From Palaemon carinicauda (taxonomy: Eukaryota > Arthropoda > Malacostraca > Decapoda > Palaemonidae), in the NCBI RefSeq assembly GCF_036898095.1, contig NC_090725.1:318290709-318354708 (forward strand): a stretch of 64,000 nucleotides of DNA, written 5' to 3'. The notes beneath the pieces were generated by a model. The model searched no databases, had not been told where the DNA came from, and saw only the letters and a list, made by a program, of their open reading frames with translations. This document shows positions 34,931 to 48,918 of the stretch, one piece after another. The position numbers and the translations under genes were made by a program. The first letter of the stretch is position 1; each line of letters opens with the position of its first letter.

Positions 34931-35663
34931 TCATCTGGTGAGTACTTTTGAATGAAGTAGGCACCTGACCGATTTTGCGATTTCTTTTCCCTTGCCTTGT
35001 GGTAGAGAGAGGGTGCTTGACTGTAGGTTCCAGTAAGGTCTTAGGCACTGGAATTTCCGAGCTGGAGAGAGCCTGGACTTTTTGAGGTTGATTTCGAAGC
35101 CCATAGATTGTAGGAAGTTCATGACCTCTTGGGCTGTTTGAAGACATTCCGAATTTGTTACAGCCCAGACTAACCAGTCGTCTAGGTACACCATCACCTG
35201 AAGGCCTCTGTTCCGAAGTTGTTGGACAATGGCCTCGACTAGTTTTGTGAAAATCCTTGGAGCTATACTGAGCCCGAAGTGCATAGCTTTGAATATGTAG
35301 GCCTTTCTTGCCAGCCTGAAGCCAAGGTAGGGGGAGAAGCGCTGACCTATTGGAAGATACCAATAGGCGTCTGTAAGATCTATGGAGACGGTGTAGGGCC
35401 CCTAGGGTAGTAAGGTCTGTATTTGCGAGATAGTTAGTATCTGGAACTTGTCGTTCAAAATGAATTTGTTTAGTGGGGACAAGTCCAAAATAGTTTGAAG
35501 AGTGTTCGAATCCTTCTTGGGCACGCAGAATAGCCGCCCTTGAAAGTTCATGGATTTCGTGCAATGGATGACTCCCTTCCAGAGAAGGTCCAGAACGTAA
35601 TCTTCCAAAAAGGGGGTTGTGGGTTGAAAGAACCTCTTGAACTGGGGTGGTTTCTGTCTCCAA
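34931..35663 (-). pseudogene. DIRS-B2 reverse transcriptase (one visible stop)
   Basis: The correct frame is 35,608-34,931, interrupted by TAG at about 35,399-35,401. It contains 'QGRLFCVPKKDSNTLQTILD', motif A downstream of the stop ('VSIDLTDAYWYLPI'), 'MHFGLSIAPRIFTKLVEAIV', and the catalytic YLDD in 'VMVYLDDWLVWA'. A 262-codon frame over the same span is a different, non-homologous reading and is not used here. The RT frame is separate from the RNase H frame by a shift near 34,930. Confidence 0.85.
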
Positions 35664-35711
35664 TTCTAACCTAGCCCTTTCGAGACTGCAGTGAGCCCAG
35701 GGATCGAACTC

Positions 35712-37628
35712 TCATTGATCCCTGAACAGGTGAAGTTGTCCCCCTAATGGAAGCTCCTCATTATTGTTGCAAAGGACCTGCAACTTTATAGACGTCTTGT
35801 CTCTATTTCCTCGGCCTCTAGTGCGACTACCTCTTCCAGACCTTCTCCTGTTACCGGAGCACTTCCTATGAGCTTTGGCAGGAGGAAACGTGGTGGTAGC
35901 TCTCTCGTATACCGGGTTGAAGACTGGAGATTGTGAAACGTACTGCAGGGGGACCGTGTACACAGTCTGAAGAATGGCGGCAACTGAAGATGTCGCTACA
36001 GGAAAGGATTTCCTTCCAAAAGTGACTTCTGGGTTTCTTGCCCTTGGGTTGAGGTCCTTCATTGGGGTAAATTTTCGTTTAGAGATAAAAACCCACTTGT
36101 CAATAAGGCTCTTATTCTCCTGAGCCACTTTATCCATGACTTCTTTCTCAGGGAAAAGATCCTTTCCCCAGATGTTGGAGTCGATCAGTTTTCTGGGTTT
36201 ATGTCTAATCGTAGCAGGGGCTAGGACGTGTTCTCTACATGCTCTCCTGGCTAGGACGAAATCATGGAGATCCATATGAAACATGATTAGGCGAATTTTA
36301 GCCAAGACAAGAGATCAGATTTGGAATAGTTTCCAATAAGCATCTCAAGATAAAATTGGAAGGATAACAAGGCAGAAAGTCTCTTTAGCTTCCAGTTTTC
36401 TCTTCAATAGGGTTTCGGGAATCTTCGGCAGTTTCTCATTAAACTGTTTGCCTCCAACGTCTTTATCTAATTTTCCAACAGTGAATGTATGTTGGACGTC
36501 CTCCCAATAGTTTGAACGCAAGAAAGAGCTAGAGAGACAGGTTTACATTCCTCTAGCACTGGAAAGGGTCTGTTCTCCCTTACTGCTTCCAAAACAGCCT
36601 CTAAGCTTTTAGAGGCAAAGCGGAAGACAGTTTCTTTAAGGACCACAAACGTGGCCTGTTTCCTGCCAAAGGCAGAAAGTTGGGTATTAGTGAATTTAGC
36701 CGTCTTTAACTCCCTAACCAAAAGTGTTTGCCTCTTGCAATGATCCAGAATTATCATTACCTTAGGGATCATATCACCCCTAATGGACACATCCAAGTTA
36801 AGCCTTATGTAACAGTAAGGATAGCTATCGATCGATGGAAAGAATTCCAAGTCCGAAATTGGCTTGGAACCCAAACCATCCCCAATATGAAGGAAGCCTT
36901 CAGTTAAGGCCATATTCTCAGCATAGCACCAAGGGTTCTTAACTGTGCATTCTGGTAGGCTCGAAGTTGGGGGAGCCTTAGAAGCAGGTGCTTGTTGTAT
37001 CGCTTCTATCCTCACTGTTAAATCTGCTTGAGAACGTTCATATTTAGAGATAAAGTTTTCCATGAAAGCTTTCATGGACGCCATTACTTCTAAATTACTG
37101 GGTAGCGAAGGCTTGTCTAACATTGGAAATGGGGTGGAGGTGGAAGTTGGGGCTTGGGTAGAAATTAAAGAGGCATTAGGAGCTGCACTAACCTGATCTA
37201 CATCCAATGATTCTTCCGAGGCTTCTGATGAAACAGAAGTGGTAGTCATGTCGTCCATGTCCAGGCTCATGACTGGCAGAGTATCTCGGACTTCATCATG
37301 TGCATTATCTGCCGGTACCGGCGGAGGACACCTCAGACTTTGGAAAGAGGAGGTCCTTCAGTTACAGAGAAGGAAGATAAGGGGTACCTTGTTGAGAGCT
37401 CTTCTGGAAGACTCTTACCCAGTGTCTTCTGACTTCGATCTCAGACGTCCAAGGAGACCTCAGTGGCATAGAAGCTGGTTTGAAGGCGATCCATGTAAAC
37501 CTTGCAATCAGTAGGGTCCAGATTGCAGCAGATCCCTTGTAAACACGGTAACTTCCATGTTTCCGGCAGGTATTGTGGCCACAGCGTAACTTAACCCGCC
37601 TGGTACAGGTGACCGTAGAACACTCCAT
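35712..37628 (-). pseudogene. DIRS-B2 gag-like ORF (frameshifted)
   Basis: Three pieces: 37,628-37,362 (zinc-like head 'CSTVTCTRRVKLRCGHNTCR'; the WxPxDC continuation is in the next frame, so a shift lies near 37,520), 37,270-36,467 (Ser/Pro-rich linker, then 'LLVRELKTAKFTNTQL' and 'LEAVLEAVRENRPFPVLEEC'), and 36,305-35,712 (the 'ARRACREHVLAPATIR' body and an Arg/Gly-rich tail, 'NRRRSGRGSRTRGRGNRDK'). The RG-rich tail is plausible for RNA binding. This protein has no enzyme motif. Confidence 0.75.
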
Positions 37629-40154
37629 GTCATCAGCGACTTATAAAGATAAAAAAAAAAGTAAATGACTACTGGACCTCATTAGAATATCATATTTTCT
37701 TAAAATTAGGAATAAAAATCTAATAAATCCAATCCTAACTAATCCTACACCTACAGAATGGCTAAATCTAAAATATAATAGAGCACATGCCAAACAGCTC
37801 ATAGATCTGTTATGATTTATGAAGCAAAACCTAATGATGGTGTGGTAAGAATATGGAGGAAAGGATCACATCAAAGGAACACCAGAACCTCGATAGTAGG
37901 TCTATCAGCACAGCTTAAGAAGGCAAGTTCCCCCATCATACTGCCTAGACCAGCAACAGCTGCCCCCGAGGCGGCAGCGGCTGGAAGGTGGCAACTATTT
38001 CTAGTAGCCAGAAAAGAATGACCTGTCAATACCCCAGGCACGTTGATACAAGGCGGAAGACGCATTGTAAAGCCAACAGGGGGAGAACATTGTAAAGTCA
38101 ACAGGGGGGAGAGTGGACAATCCTAAGGGAAGGGTCCACACTCAGAGGAAGTACAGGATTGAAAGGCAGATATTAAGAGAACCATCCAGAACCTGATCTT
38201 TATCATTAGCTTACACAAGGTGGGGGTGCAGCCCATAAGATAATGAGGCCGTACAAGACGGCCAGGACGATAAGAATTAAAAATTCAAAGGGCGGCTAAC
38301 CCAGCAAGGGAGTCAAGACTCCATAGCTAAAGGGATATCTCAAGCTGACAAGACAGGAAGCATTGACAGAAGGCAGCACCTCTGCCTAGATAGGCTAATG
38401 AAGGAAGGGAGTCAGAGGGATATAGCATAGGAAGAGAGGCTGCAGACATAGGACAAGCAATGCAAAAGCGGCAGATGAGTGACCCAAGGGGTACCAACTC
38501 TGTGCCTAGATAATGTTAGGCCATGGCAGAATTATTTAGGAAAGCCTAACCTCCTAGTGGGTGAGGGAAATCTCAAAAGCTAGGTTAAGATGACTAGACA
38601 AGAGGCACATAGTTCTTGCCTAGATAGGGTTAGGCCATGAGATAACTGTGTAGGCAAGCCTAGCCTCCTAGCGGGAGAGGGAAAACTCTAAAGCACCTCT
38701 GTCTAGATAGGCTAACCCAGCAAGGGAGTCAAGAATCCATAGCTAAAGGGATATCTCAAGCTGAGAAAACAGAAAGCAGAGAAAGAAGGCAGCACCTTTG
38801 CCTAGATAGGCTAACCAAGCAAGGGAGTCATAGGGATATAACATAGGAAGAGAGGCTGCAGACATAGGACAAGCACTGCCAAGGCGGCAGAGGAGTGACC
38901 CAAGGAGTACCAACTCTGTGCCTAGATAATATTAGGCCATGGCAGAACTATGTAGGAAAGCCTAGCCTCCTACTTGGTGATGGAAATCTCAAAAGCTAGG
39001 GTAAGATGACTAGACAAGAGGCACATAGTTCTGGCCTAGATAGGGTTAGTCTATGAGAGAACTGTGTAGGCAAGCCTAGCCTCCTAGTGGGAGAGGGAAA
39101 GCTCAAAGGGTAGGGTGAGATGACTAGACAAGAGGAACAGAGTTCTGGTAAAGTCAGGTTATGGCCTAACTAGAAAGGGGAAGGGGCTGAGAAACACCCA
39201 AGGGTGGACTCTAAGGCGACAGAGAGATTTCAACTTGGGAGGAGAAAATCTCATCTACCTAGGCCATGAAAGATAGCCTACACGTAGGCACACTAACAGG
39301 CACAAGGAAAGGGGAAGGACGGGTGGTGATGAGAGACTCAGAAAATGGTGAGGTGGCAATGGCAGTAAGGTCCAACAGCAACATGGAACAACAATAGTAT
39401 CTCAGAGTTGTTGCAGGGATATGACACAGAGGACAAGTCCTCACAACCAGGCATAGCCTACCAAAGACTAAGAGAGAAGTCTAATGATGGTTAAGGCGAC
39501 ACAAGGAGGTCTACTAGTCAGCATCAGAACTGGGGTAAGGTGTTCTAATGGGTAAACATAAGTAGAAACAAGGAACAGGATCCCGAGACCTGTGCCGCCT
39601 CGCCAAACATATAGGCTAAATAGAAAGTGAAAAGCAGTCACCCTTGGGTAACTGAGAACACTATCCAACTCTAAAAAAGACCTTCAAGACCGCAGCTCCC
39701 CGCCCAGATGAATCGATAGCATGGAAAGATAGACGGCCTCACCCAACCCGTAAGGGTTGGTGGAAGAAGGGAGTGGAGCACTAGTGAACATTTACCAGGT
39801 ATGGCCACCAGTTAGGCTGATAAAAAACACAAAAGAAACACCAAGGAAGGATGTTGGGATACCATATACATACCACACTTTACACTTTAGAATGATAAAA
39901 TAACATATTGCTAAAGTAAATGACTAAATGATTAATAATAATTTCTGAGAGCTTGACAACATGATAAATGGTGCCGAAAGCCTGCCAGCTTCGGAACAAA
40001 AAAGCATACAACATAAAAAAGAAACTGGGTGGAGACGCAAAATTCTCCAACACACGAAAGGGTGGATACTCAGCTTAGTCAATGAAGAAGAAGTTGAAGC
40101 ATCCATGATAAAAAACACTCACAAAGCTAAGAAAACTAGCAGAAACTCTCTAAG
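37629..40154 (-). other. DIRS-B2 5' non-coding region with 412-bp tandem duplication
   Basis: No coding frame over about 2.5 kb. A block starting 'ctaacccagcaagggagtca' at about 38,297 recurs at about 38,709, and the downstream 'gcctagataat.ttaggccatgg' block follows the same spacing. Two copies cover about 38,297-39,125. The word 'tgactagacaagaggcac' recurs within each copy. The position upstream of gag suggests a promoter or leader. Confidence 0.7.
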
Positions 40155-40472
40155 CGAAAGGGAATGGGTCAACAGGAAACGTGTTAGTTGTAGCACATTG
40201 AGATTGGGAGTTGTAACAGCTCACTTGCCTGTGTCCTTCCCTCTACCCTTATCCTTCAAGACAAGATTACCTCTATTCAGGGAAGGATAGCCATAGCTTG
40301 TTACTAATACGTTCCTGATTTATACACGATATCCATCGGGATATTCACTTCAGAGGTCAGAACTCTGTTGATACCTCTAAGGTAAAATTTCTCTGGTATA
40401 TCACTCGCAGAAATATCCCAAGTAGAAGCTGCCAATTAGGAACTTCCATCAGGACGACAGGGCTCGAGCCGA
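40155..40472. repeat. DIRS-B2 inverted terminal repeat (5' end)
   Basis: The inverse of 31,884-32,225, ending in 'gacagggctcgagcc' next to (TA)n. Confidence 0.9.
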
Positions 40473-40479
40473 TATACAA

Positions 40480-40483
<4 letters not shown>

Positions 40484-40546
<63 letters not shown>

Positions 40547-40556
40547 TATATATACT
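40484..40556. repeat. (TA)n microsatellite
   Basis: A pure (TA)n tract between DIRS-B2 and the Tc1/mariner derivative. Confidence 0.97.
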
Positions 40557-40621
40557 GTCTACATATAGGGATATATATTAAATACATAAACAGTATCCTT
40601 ATAAAGAAATAAATGTATATA

Positions 40622-41505
40622 TAAGATGTCCCAAAAATGTACTGACTCTTTGACTTCCCAGTAATCATGCATTTTGTGTTCAAGTAAGGGTTTTTTGCCA
40701 TGGATCCAGAACAAAGGAGTTAAATTAGATTCAGGAAAATAAAATTGTGCAAAAATTATCATTTAATGTCATTTAGACTTATTCAATGTTCTCTCTCATT
40801 CCTGCATGTTTGTAAAAGTTCAAACTGGTTTCCATTATTTTCCAAATAAAGTAGATAATGTACAACATTGCCAAACATTTCATTTGAAATTGCAAAACAT
40901 TGTCTCCAGATATCAATTTTCAATTCATCAATTGTCATTGGTTTTGCTGCATAAATCTTATCTTTAAGATATCACCATAAAAAGAAATCATTGGCAGGAA
41001 GTCTGGGGAACGTGCAGGAAATTCAATGCTACCTCGTCTTCCAATCCATTTGTTTGGATGTGTTGCATCAAGGTAAGCCTGTACATCACGATAGTAGTGT
41101 GAAGGAGCTCCGTCTTGCTGGAAGTAAATCTCCTCATTCTCAAAAATCTCCTCAATTTGTGGACAAAAAATTTTCATTAGTAAGTTTATGTAAACTTGGT
41201 CACTGACAATTTGGTAAAAAGAAAAGAATGGTCCAATGATTACCAATGCCGACATCCGACACCACACAGTAAAACCTGGTAAGTTCAAATGCTGTTCCAT
41301 AGTAAAATGTGAATTTTCAAGGATCCAGTAAGATAGAGAACACTGAATAATTCTAAATGACGTTAAATAATAATTTTACATTTTATTTTCCTGAATTTTA
41401 TTTAACTCTTACGGATTGTATCTATTTCAATAAATACCTACTTGAACACAAAAAGGATGAGTACTGGGAAGTCAAAGGGTGAGAACATCTTCATGGGACA
41501 CCCTG
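40622..41505. mobile_element. Tc1/mariner-superfamily element with ~170-bp terminal inverted repeats
   Basis: The left end (40,622-~40,800) and the reverse complement of the right end (~41,320-41,505) match over about 170 bp. Shared blocks include 'tgtccca', 'ctttgacttcccagta', 'tttttgtgttcaagta' and 'attcaggaaaataaaat'. A TA dinucleotide flanks each end, as expected. Only about 520 bp remain inside, carrying the C-terminal transposase fragment, so this is an internal-deletion derivative. Confidence 0.85.
40935..41300 (-). pseudogene. Tc1/mariner-like transposase C-terminal fragment
   Basis: The open fragment has 'YFQQDGAPSHYYRDVQAYLD', with the second catalytic aspartate, and 'WIGRRGSIEFPARSPD', with the third acidic residue (Asp). 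The spacing between them is 36 residues. The N-terminal DNA-binding part and the first aspartate are missing. The motif belongs to the Tc1/mariner DDE group common in insects and crustaceans. It lies between the long inverted repeats. Confidence 0.8.
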
Positions 41506-41517
41506 TATGTATGTATG

Positions 41518-44039
<2,522 letters not shown>

Positions 44040-44058
44040 ATATGTATGCACTGTATAT

Positions 44059-44140
<82 letters not shown>

Positions 44141-44209
44141 CAGCATACATATGAATACACATATATACAGCATAAATAGATATATATACACATACGATAT
44201 ATGTATATA

Positions 44210-44267
<58 letters not shown>

Positions 44268-44273
44268 TGTACA

Positions 44274-44367
<94 letters not shown>

Positions 44368-44373
44368 TGTACA

Positions 44374-44437
<64 letters not shown>

Positions 44438-44457
44438 ATACACACAAATACTGTACA

Positions 44458-44518
<61 letters not shown>

Positions 44519-44545
44519 CATATATATATATATATATATATCACT
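44040..44545. repeat. (TA)n tract punctuated by ACTGTACAGT palindromes
   Basis: About 500 bp of (TA)n broken by 'tactgtacagtgtat'-type words at about 44,265-44,278, 44,366-44,378 and 44,451-44,461, plus a (TG)n run near 44,420. Confidence 0.95.
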
Positions 44546-44716
44546 GACACATGCACACACGTATTTTTACATATACCTATATACGAGGTCTGTTAAAAAA
44601 AATATGCAGAATGTTTGAATTGCAAATTTGCGCAGGTCCACTTCATTCTAGGGGAATCCGCTTAATGTTGCTAGGTTTGCACTTATCAGTTGATTACGAC
44701 GCAACTTCCCAATTGC

Positions 44717-45029
44717 AGAAGGTCCTCAGCTTACAAATTCAATTGGTTCCAAGAAGCTGTTTGTAAGTCATATTTTGAGTCGAATTTTATTACATTTTGG
44801 CTTAGAATAGGCCTAACCTGAATCCCATGCATATGATTTCCAGCTACAAAAGTGAGAAAATAGTTAGGTTTCATATGAAATAGATATCAGTTCATTACAA
44901 AGTTCTTTTGCTTGCTGTATTAAATGATATAATATTGTTTTATTACAGTATTTCTTTACCTTATCTTTGTTATTTTTAATAGGATTTGTGTTTGTATTTC
45001 AGAATGTTTGTAAGTTGAGGACCTTCTTT
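44717..45029. mobile_element. MITE nested in the mariner
   Basis: The ends 'gaaggtcctcagcttacaaa' and the reverse complement 'gaaggtcctcaacttacaaa' form about 20-bp inverted repeats around about 310 bp of non-coding AT-rich DNA. The terminal sequence resembles Tigger/pogo-type ends. It interrupts the mariner 5' untranslated region. Confidence 0.75.
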
Positions 45030-45149
45030 TCATTTGTGCATTAACTACACGGTTTTTAGCAGAGTGCATTTTTTGGGGGGGGGGAAGATTTCAGAATGAA
45101 TGATGCGAAGAAGTAATAACTTCCTGTGAATTATGTAAAACTTGGAAAT

Positions 45150-46120
45150 TTTGAGACTGAAACCTTTGCTATGCTTACAGTGATGTTATGAAGCGTAGGC
45201 CATGTTTCAAGTGGTATGAAAATTTTTAAGGATGGTCGAGAGTCATTTGAAGATAATGAGAATCCTGTACATCCTTCCATGTCAACCAACGACCTACAAG
45301 CTGACAAAATCAACACCCTGGTGTGAGCAAATCGACATCTGACACTCAGAGAGCTTGCTGAAGAGTATAGGGTATCAGTTGGATCTTGTTATGAGACTTT
45401 GACAAAAATACTGAATATGCACAGCGTTGCTGCAAAACTTATGCCACGCCTGATGACAGACAAACAAAAAGTCCATTGCATCCAGGTTTGTCAATTGAAG
45501 ATGGAAACTTCTTGTCCAGAATCGTAACAGGTGATGAATCAAGGGTTTATGGTTTTGACATTGAAACAAAGGTCCAATCGTCCCAGTGGATAGGTGAAAC
45601 ATCCCCAGACCTAGAAAAGTTTGCCAAGTTCGATACAAGGTCAAGGTGATGCTGACAGTTGTCTTTGATGAAGAGGGTGTTGTTCACTATGATACCTCCC
45701 CAAAGGCTCCACAGTGGACCAGAGTTACTACATTGTTCTGAAATGTCTGAGAAAGGACATTCGTTGCAAAAGGCCACAAATGTGGAGGAGTGGTGACTGG
45801 CTTCTCCATCACGACAACGCTACTGCCCATCAGCCCTCCGAACACGTGAGTATTTGGCCAAACACTTGATCACAGTTCTTCCTCATCCCCTCTACTCACC
45901 TGACTTTGCTCCATACAGTTTTTTCTTAACACCAAAACTCAAAAGACCTTTGAAAGGAAGAAGATTTAAGATGATTCCAAAGATTTAAGCAAATGCAACG
46001 TAGGAGCTGAAGGACATTAAAAAAGAAGCGTGTCAAGAATGTTTCAACAAGTGGAAATACCACTGGGATAAGTGTGTGTGTTGCGAAGTAGAGTACTTTG
46101 AAGAAGACCCAGACCTGTAA
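45150..46120 (+). pseudogene. Mariner transposase (broken)
   Basis: Plus-strand fragments in shifting frames: 'RRPCFKWYENFKDGRESFED' (HTH region), 'LTLRELAEEYRVSVGS', and 'IVTGDESRVYGFDIETK' with the first catalytic Asp. A frameshifted 'HHDNATAHQPSEHV' carries the second Asp, and 'LYSPDFAPYSFFLTPKLKR' is the YSPDLAP block with the third Asp. These are the mariner DD34D hallmarks. Several stops and shifts (for example near 45,325 and 45,650) make it dead. Confidence 0.88.
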
Positions 46121-46182
46121 CTTCTAAATAAAGTACTTTTTGCTTTATGACGTCAGTCCGCATATTTTTTGAACAGCCTTTG

Positions 46183-46638
46183 TATATAGTTTTTCTACAT
46201 TCATTATTAGGAATTCCATCTTCAGTACACTATCATACTGACTGCAATAACACAACAACAGTAAACATATGAGGAAATATATATATCTAATGGTAGTAGA
46301 TACAAGAATTAATGCCAAATGTACAGTGTCTCTTATATCTGAATATCATATCACAGCTGAAAGACAATAAAGTCTCACTGATTGTGAAGCACCTAGGAAT
46401 GAAGTGTTGTACATCATTTGGTTTAAAAGTGTAACTATTACAAATCATAAAAAATAATTTTTCATGATATTGCCTATAATATAAAATTTGACTCTACAAG
46501 AGTCTAAAAAGTATAGCTCAAATGTACCTTTATCTTGTATGCATATAACCCTAAAAAAAGTATCATTTTACAATATAAATTCTGTAGATAATCCCCTTTA
46601 GCAGAGGTTGGAGCTTTTTATCGTAGGAAATACACTTC
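46183..46638 (-). other. 3' flank / probable 3' UTR of the MFSD8-like gene
   Basis: AT-rich sequence between the stop codon and the mariner. No clear AATAAA signal was seen on the minus strand, so the transcript end is unknown. Confidence 0.4.
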
Positions 46639-47679
46639 TTAACTGCTCACCAATTTCATTGGCACTAATCGCTTGTAGAATGCCAAAGTTAAAAAAATTA
46701 CAATCATCATAACAATAACCAAAAGACCAAACGTCCATCTTGTCCCCAATTCAGTATACATATATGAAACAAAAATTGGTCCTGTCATTCGAGAAAAACT
46801 TCCTATGCTCGTGAGAATCCCCATCCAAAGACCCTGGGGGTTGGGACCAAGGAGTTTTGAGTAAAGCGAGCTGGACAAGGTGAATGCAATGGGGTAGCCA
46901 ACGAAGGACAAGAAACAGGCAACGATCATCTGAGACTGCTCAATGATTGGGGTATACTTGCACCATTCCTGTTCAGGAGGGCAGCCCGTATCACGGCATT
47001 TCTTCTCTCTCCTTATGCCACGACGTCTTCTAGTTACAATATGCTCTTCTTCCAAGGTTCCAGTATATTGGTGATCATCGATTTCATACGAAAATGGAAC
47101 ATCTACAAAACTAATGCTCATTTCCCCTACAAGTGGCTTTAAAGAATACTCTTCTTCCTGTGAGGAGTTAAGAGGCTTCGTTACATAAATCATTGGGTAC
47201 ATGTGATTTTTTACCACTCCTAAATGGTATGGGAGCATAGGAGAAATGCTACGAGCCTCTCTGTGATGCAATTTACCCGTTTCTAGTGTACAGTTTTGTA
47301 TCTTGGGATAAGTATTCCCCATTGGAATAAAACAGGCCATTGATATGAGAAGAGGCACCAAGCCAAGGAAAATATACACTTTTCTTTCATCAAATCTCCT
47401 TACTAACGCACCCACAGAGGCAAACATAATAGTGGCTACAATACCAGCTACACATAATCCAATACCAATGACGGTCAGGGCTATTTCATCAGACCAAGCA
47501 TACATATCCATGCACATAGGCACTAAAACAACTTCTATCAATACAAATACAAACTGCGTAATGAAAAACGATACCAGAATTGCAACTACAGTTTTATAGT
47601 CAGGATTTGGGAATTCAGTTTCGTTCGCATTAGCGGCACTCCTCTGCATCTGGGCTTCTTTTGCTGCCACTGGGTACTC
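46639..47679 (-). CDS. MFSD8: MFSD8/CLN7-like transporter, last coding exon
   Basis: The exon starts after the acceptor 'ttttccag' (47,680-47,687) in phase 0 (first residues E-Y-P-V) and ends at a stop at 46,639, giving 346 residues. MFSD8/CLN7 is a 12-pass lysosomal major-facilitator protein; these are its last six membrane helices. The signature 'SKLLGPNPQGLWMGILTSIG' and 'GPIFVSYMYTELGTRWTF' identify the family. A large luminal loop (about residues 125-245) has sequons NCT and NSS, Cys pairs ('CRDTGCPPEQEWC'), and a dibasic run, 'RRRRGIRREKK', which could be a proteolytic site. The exon is intact and under no visible decay, so this is the host gene of the window. Confidence 0.9.
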   Translation of the reverse strand, partial: EYPVAAKEAQMQRSAANANETEFPNPDYKTVVAILVSFFITQFVFVLIEVVLVPMCMDMYAWSDEIALTVIGIGLCVAGIVATIMFASVGALVRRFDERKVYIFLGLVPLLISMACFIPMGNTYPKIQNCTLETGKLHHREARSISPMLPYHLGVVKNHMYPMIYVTKPLNSSQEEEYSLKPLVGEMSISFVDVPFSYEIDDHQYTGTLEEEHIVTRRRRGIRREKKCRDTGCPPEQEWCKYTPIIEQSQMIVACFLSFVGYPIAFTLSSSLYSKLLGPNPQGLWMGILTSIGSFSRMTGPIFVSYMYTELGTRWTFGLLVIVMMIVIFLTLAFYKRLVPMKLVSS

Positions 47680-48918
47680 CTGGAAAACATATTATAATCG
47701 TTATTTAGAATAGTATGGGAAAACGGAAACACCAGATAAGGTCCCAAGCCATGAAGGTAATAACTGTATTTCAATAAGATGATATTTCAAAGGTGTCCCT
47801 ACTTAAGACCTGAATCATTCTTGGAAATCAAAATAACTATCTAAAATATTGTCACAATCATCTAAATCTTCAGAAAGAGAGATAGTATCAAAAGATTAAT
47901 ACTGTTACTTTCCAAACTCAGTATTCTAAACGTCAAAACTACAATCTATTAAATTTTAATTCTTAAAAATGGCAACTGTTACATTGTGATCAATTACTTA
48001 CAGTCAGCATCCTAAAGTGAGACGTCATATTTATGAATTTTGGAATCAGTTTTTGGCCTATGTAACTTACATCATTCATTATTACTATTATTATTACTTG
48101 CTAACCTACAACCCTATAAGCCCAAGGGCTCCAACATGGAAAATAACCTAGAGAGGAAAGGAAATACGGAAATCAATAAACTACCAGAGAAGCAATAAAC
48201 AATTAAAATATTCTAAGAACAGTAACAAAATTAAAATAAATCTTTTGAATAATCTTTCCAGTTATTAACTTTAGATGGCTGTAATTTTCCATGAAAGGCT
48301 TTGCCTTTTATGAGTAGAATACAAACAAAAATAAAAGTCATTTAATGTCGTCTCTGAAATTGTGTTAATTCAACAAGTTATTGTGTCCCTCAATGTTCTT
48401 ATGTAAAAATGTAGAGTTGAATTAGAAAATCTACATTTAATCCGTACTACATGACATGGCTTTTAATTACCACTCATTTGTTACTAAACTGATACTAATT
48501 GAGTGTTCTGAAAAATATGAATAAAATATAAATCATCATATGTTACATGTAATTTTTTTTTTACTCATTAAAGAAGATGCCATTGGAAAAGCGAATCCCT
48601 CTGCCCAGCAACTGAACTGAAATGAACTGAAAAGTAGCCATATGAACAAATTTGCTATCAATAAAGGCCACCTGTTGATACTGGGTAATTTCATTAAAGT
48701 ACAAAAGCTTGAAATTAAAGCAAATACACTATGTAAAGACGAAATAGGAAACATGAATGATCCATTGTAAGAAGTATTAAGACTGTAGACGCTTATGATC
48801 AATCAACTAACATGTTGTTAACAACCATAGCAAGTTGTCAGTAACAGTCTCACTTTCCAGCTGCCTATTTTTATTGATTAATTTACAGAAAAGCTAAAAT
48901 GTGATGAGTAATACTTGC
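47680..48918 (-). other. MFSD8-like GC-AG intron
   Basis: The intron is 1,239 bp. The donor is CAG|GCAAGT (exon end at 48,919) and the acceptor is ttttccag|GAG. Phase 0 on both sides joins 'FFPCIFQ' to 'EYPVAAKE', the correct family sequence. It contains a SINE-like copy at about 48,078-48,250. Confidence 0.8.
48078..48250 (-). repeat. SINE-like repeat, copy 3 (short)
   Basis: 'acttgctaacctacaaccct', 'ataagcccaagggctccaac' and 'ttctaagaacagtaac' match copy 2, after a degenerate (ATT)n start. The body is shortened. Confidence 0.75.

Larger units (their letters stand above)
44584..46182 (+). mobile_element. Mariner element (decayed), TA target
   Basis: The left end 'cgaggtctgttaaaaaaaat' + 'atgcag' and the reverse complement of the right end, 'caaaggctgttcaaaaaata' + 'tgcgg', form imperfect inverted repeats of about 28 bp. 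TA flanks both ends. The transposase remnant lies at 45,150-46,120, and a MITE is nested at 44,717-45,029. It lies just downstream of the MFSD8-like gene's 3' end. Confidence 0.85.

Noticed and set aside
34875..35663. 262-codon minus-strand frame over the DIRS-B2 RT
   Set aside because: It is in the wrong frame. The RT motifs, including YLDD, lie in the 35,608-34,931 frame with one stop.
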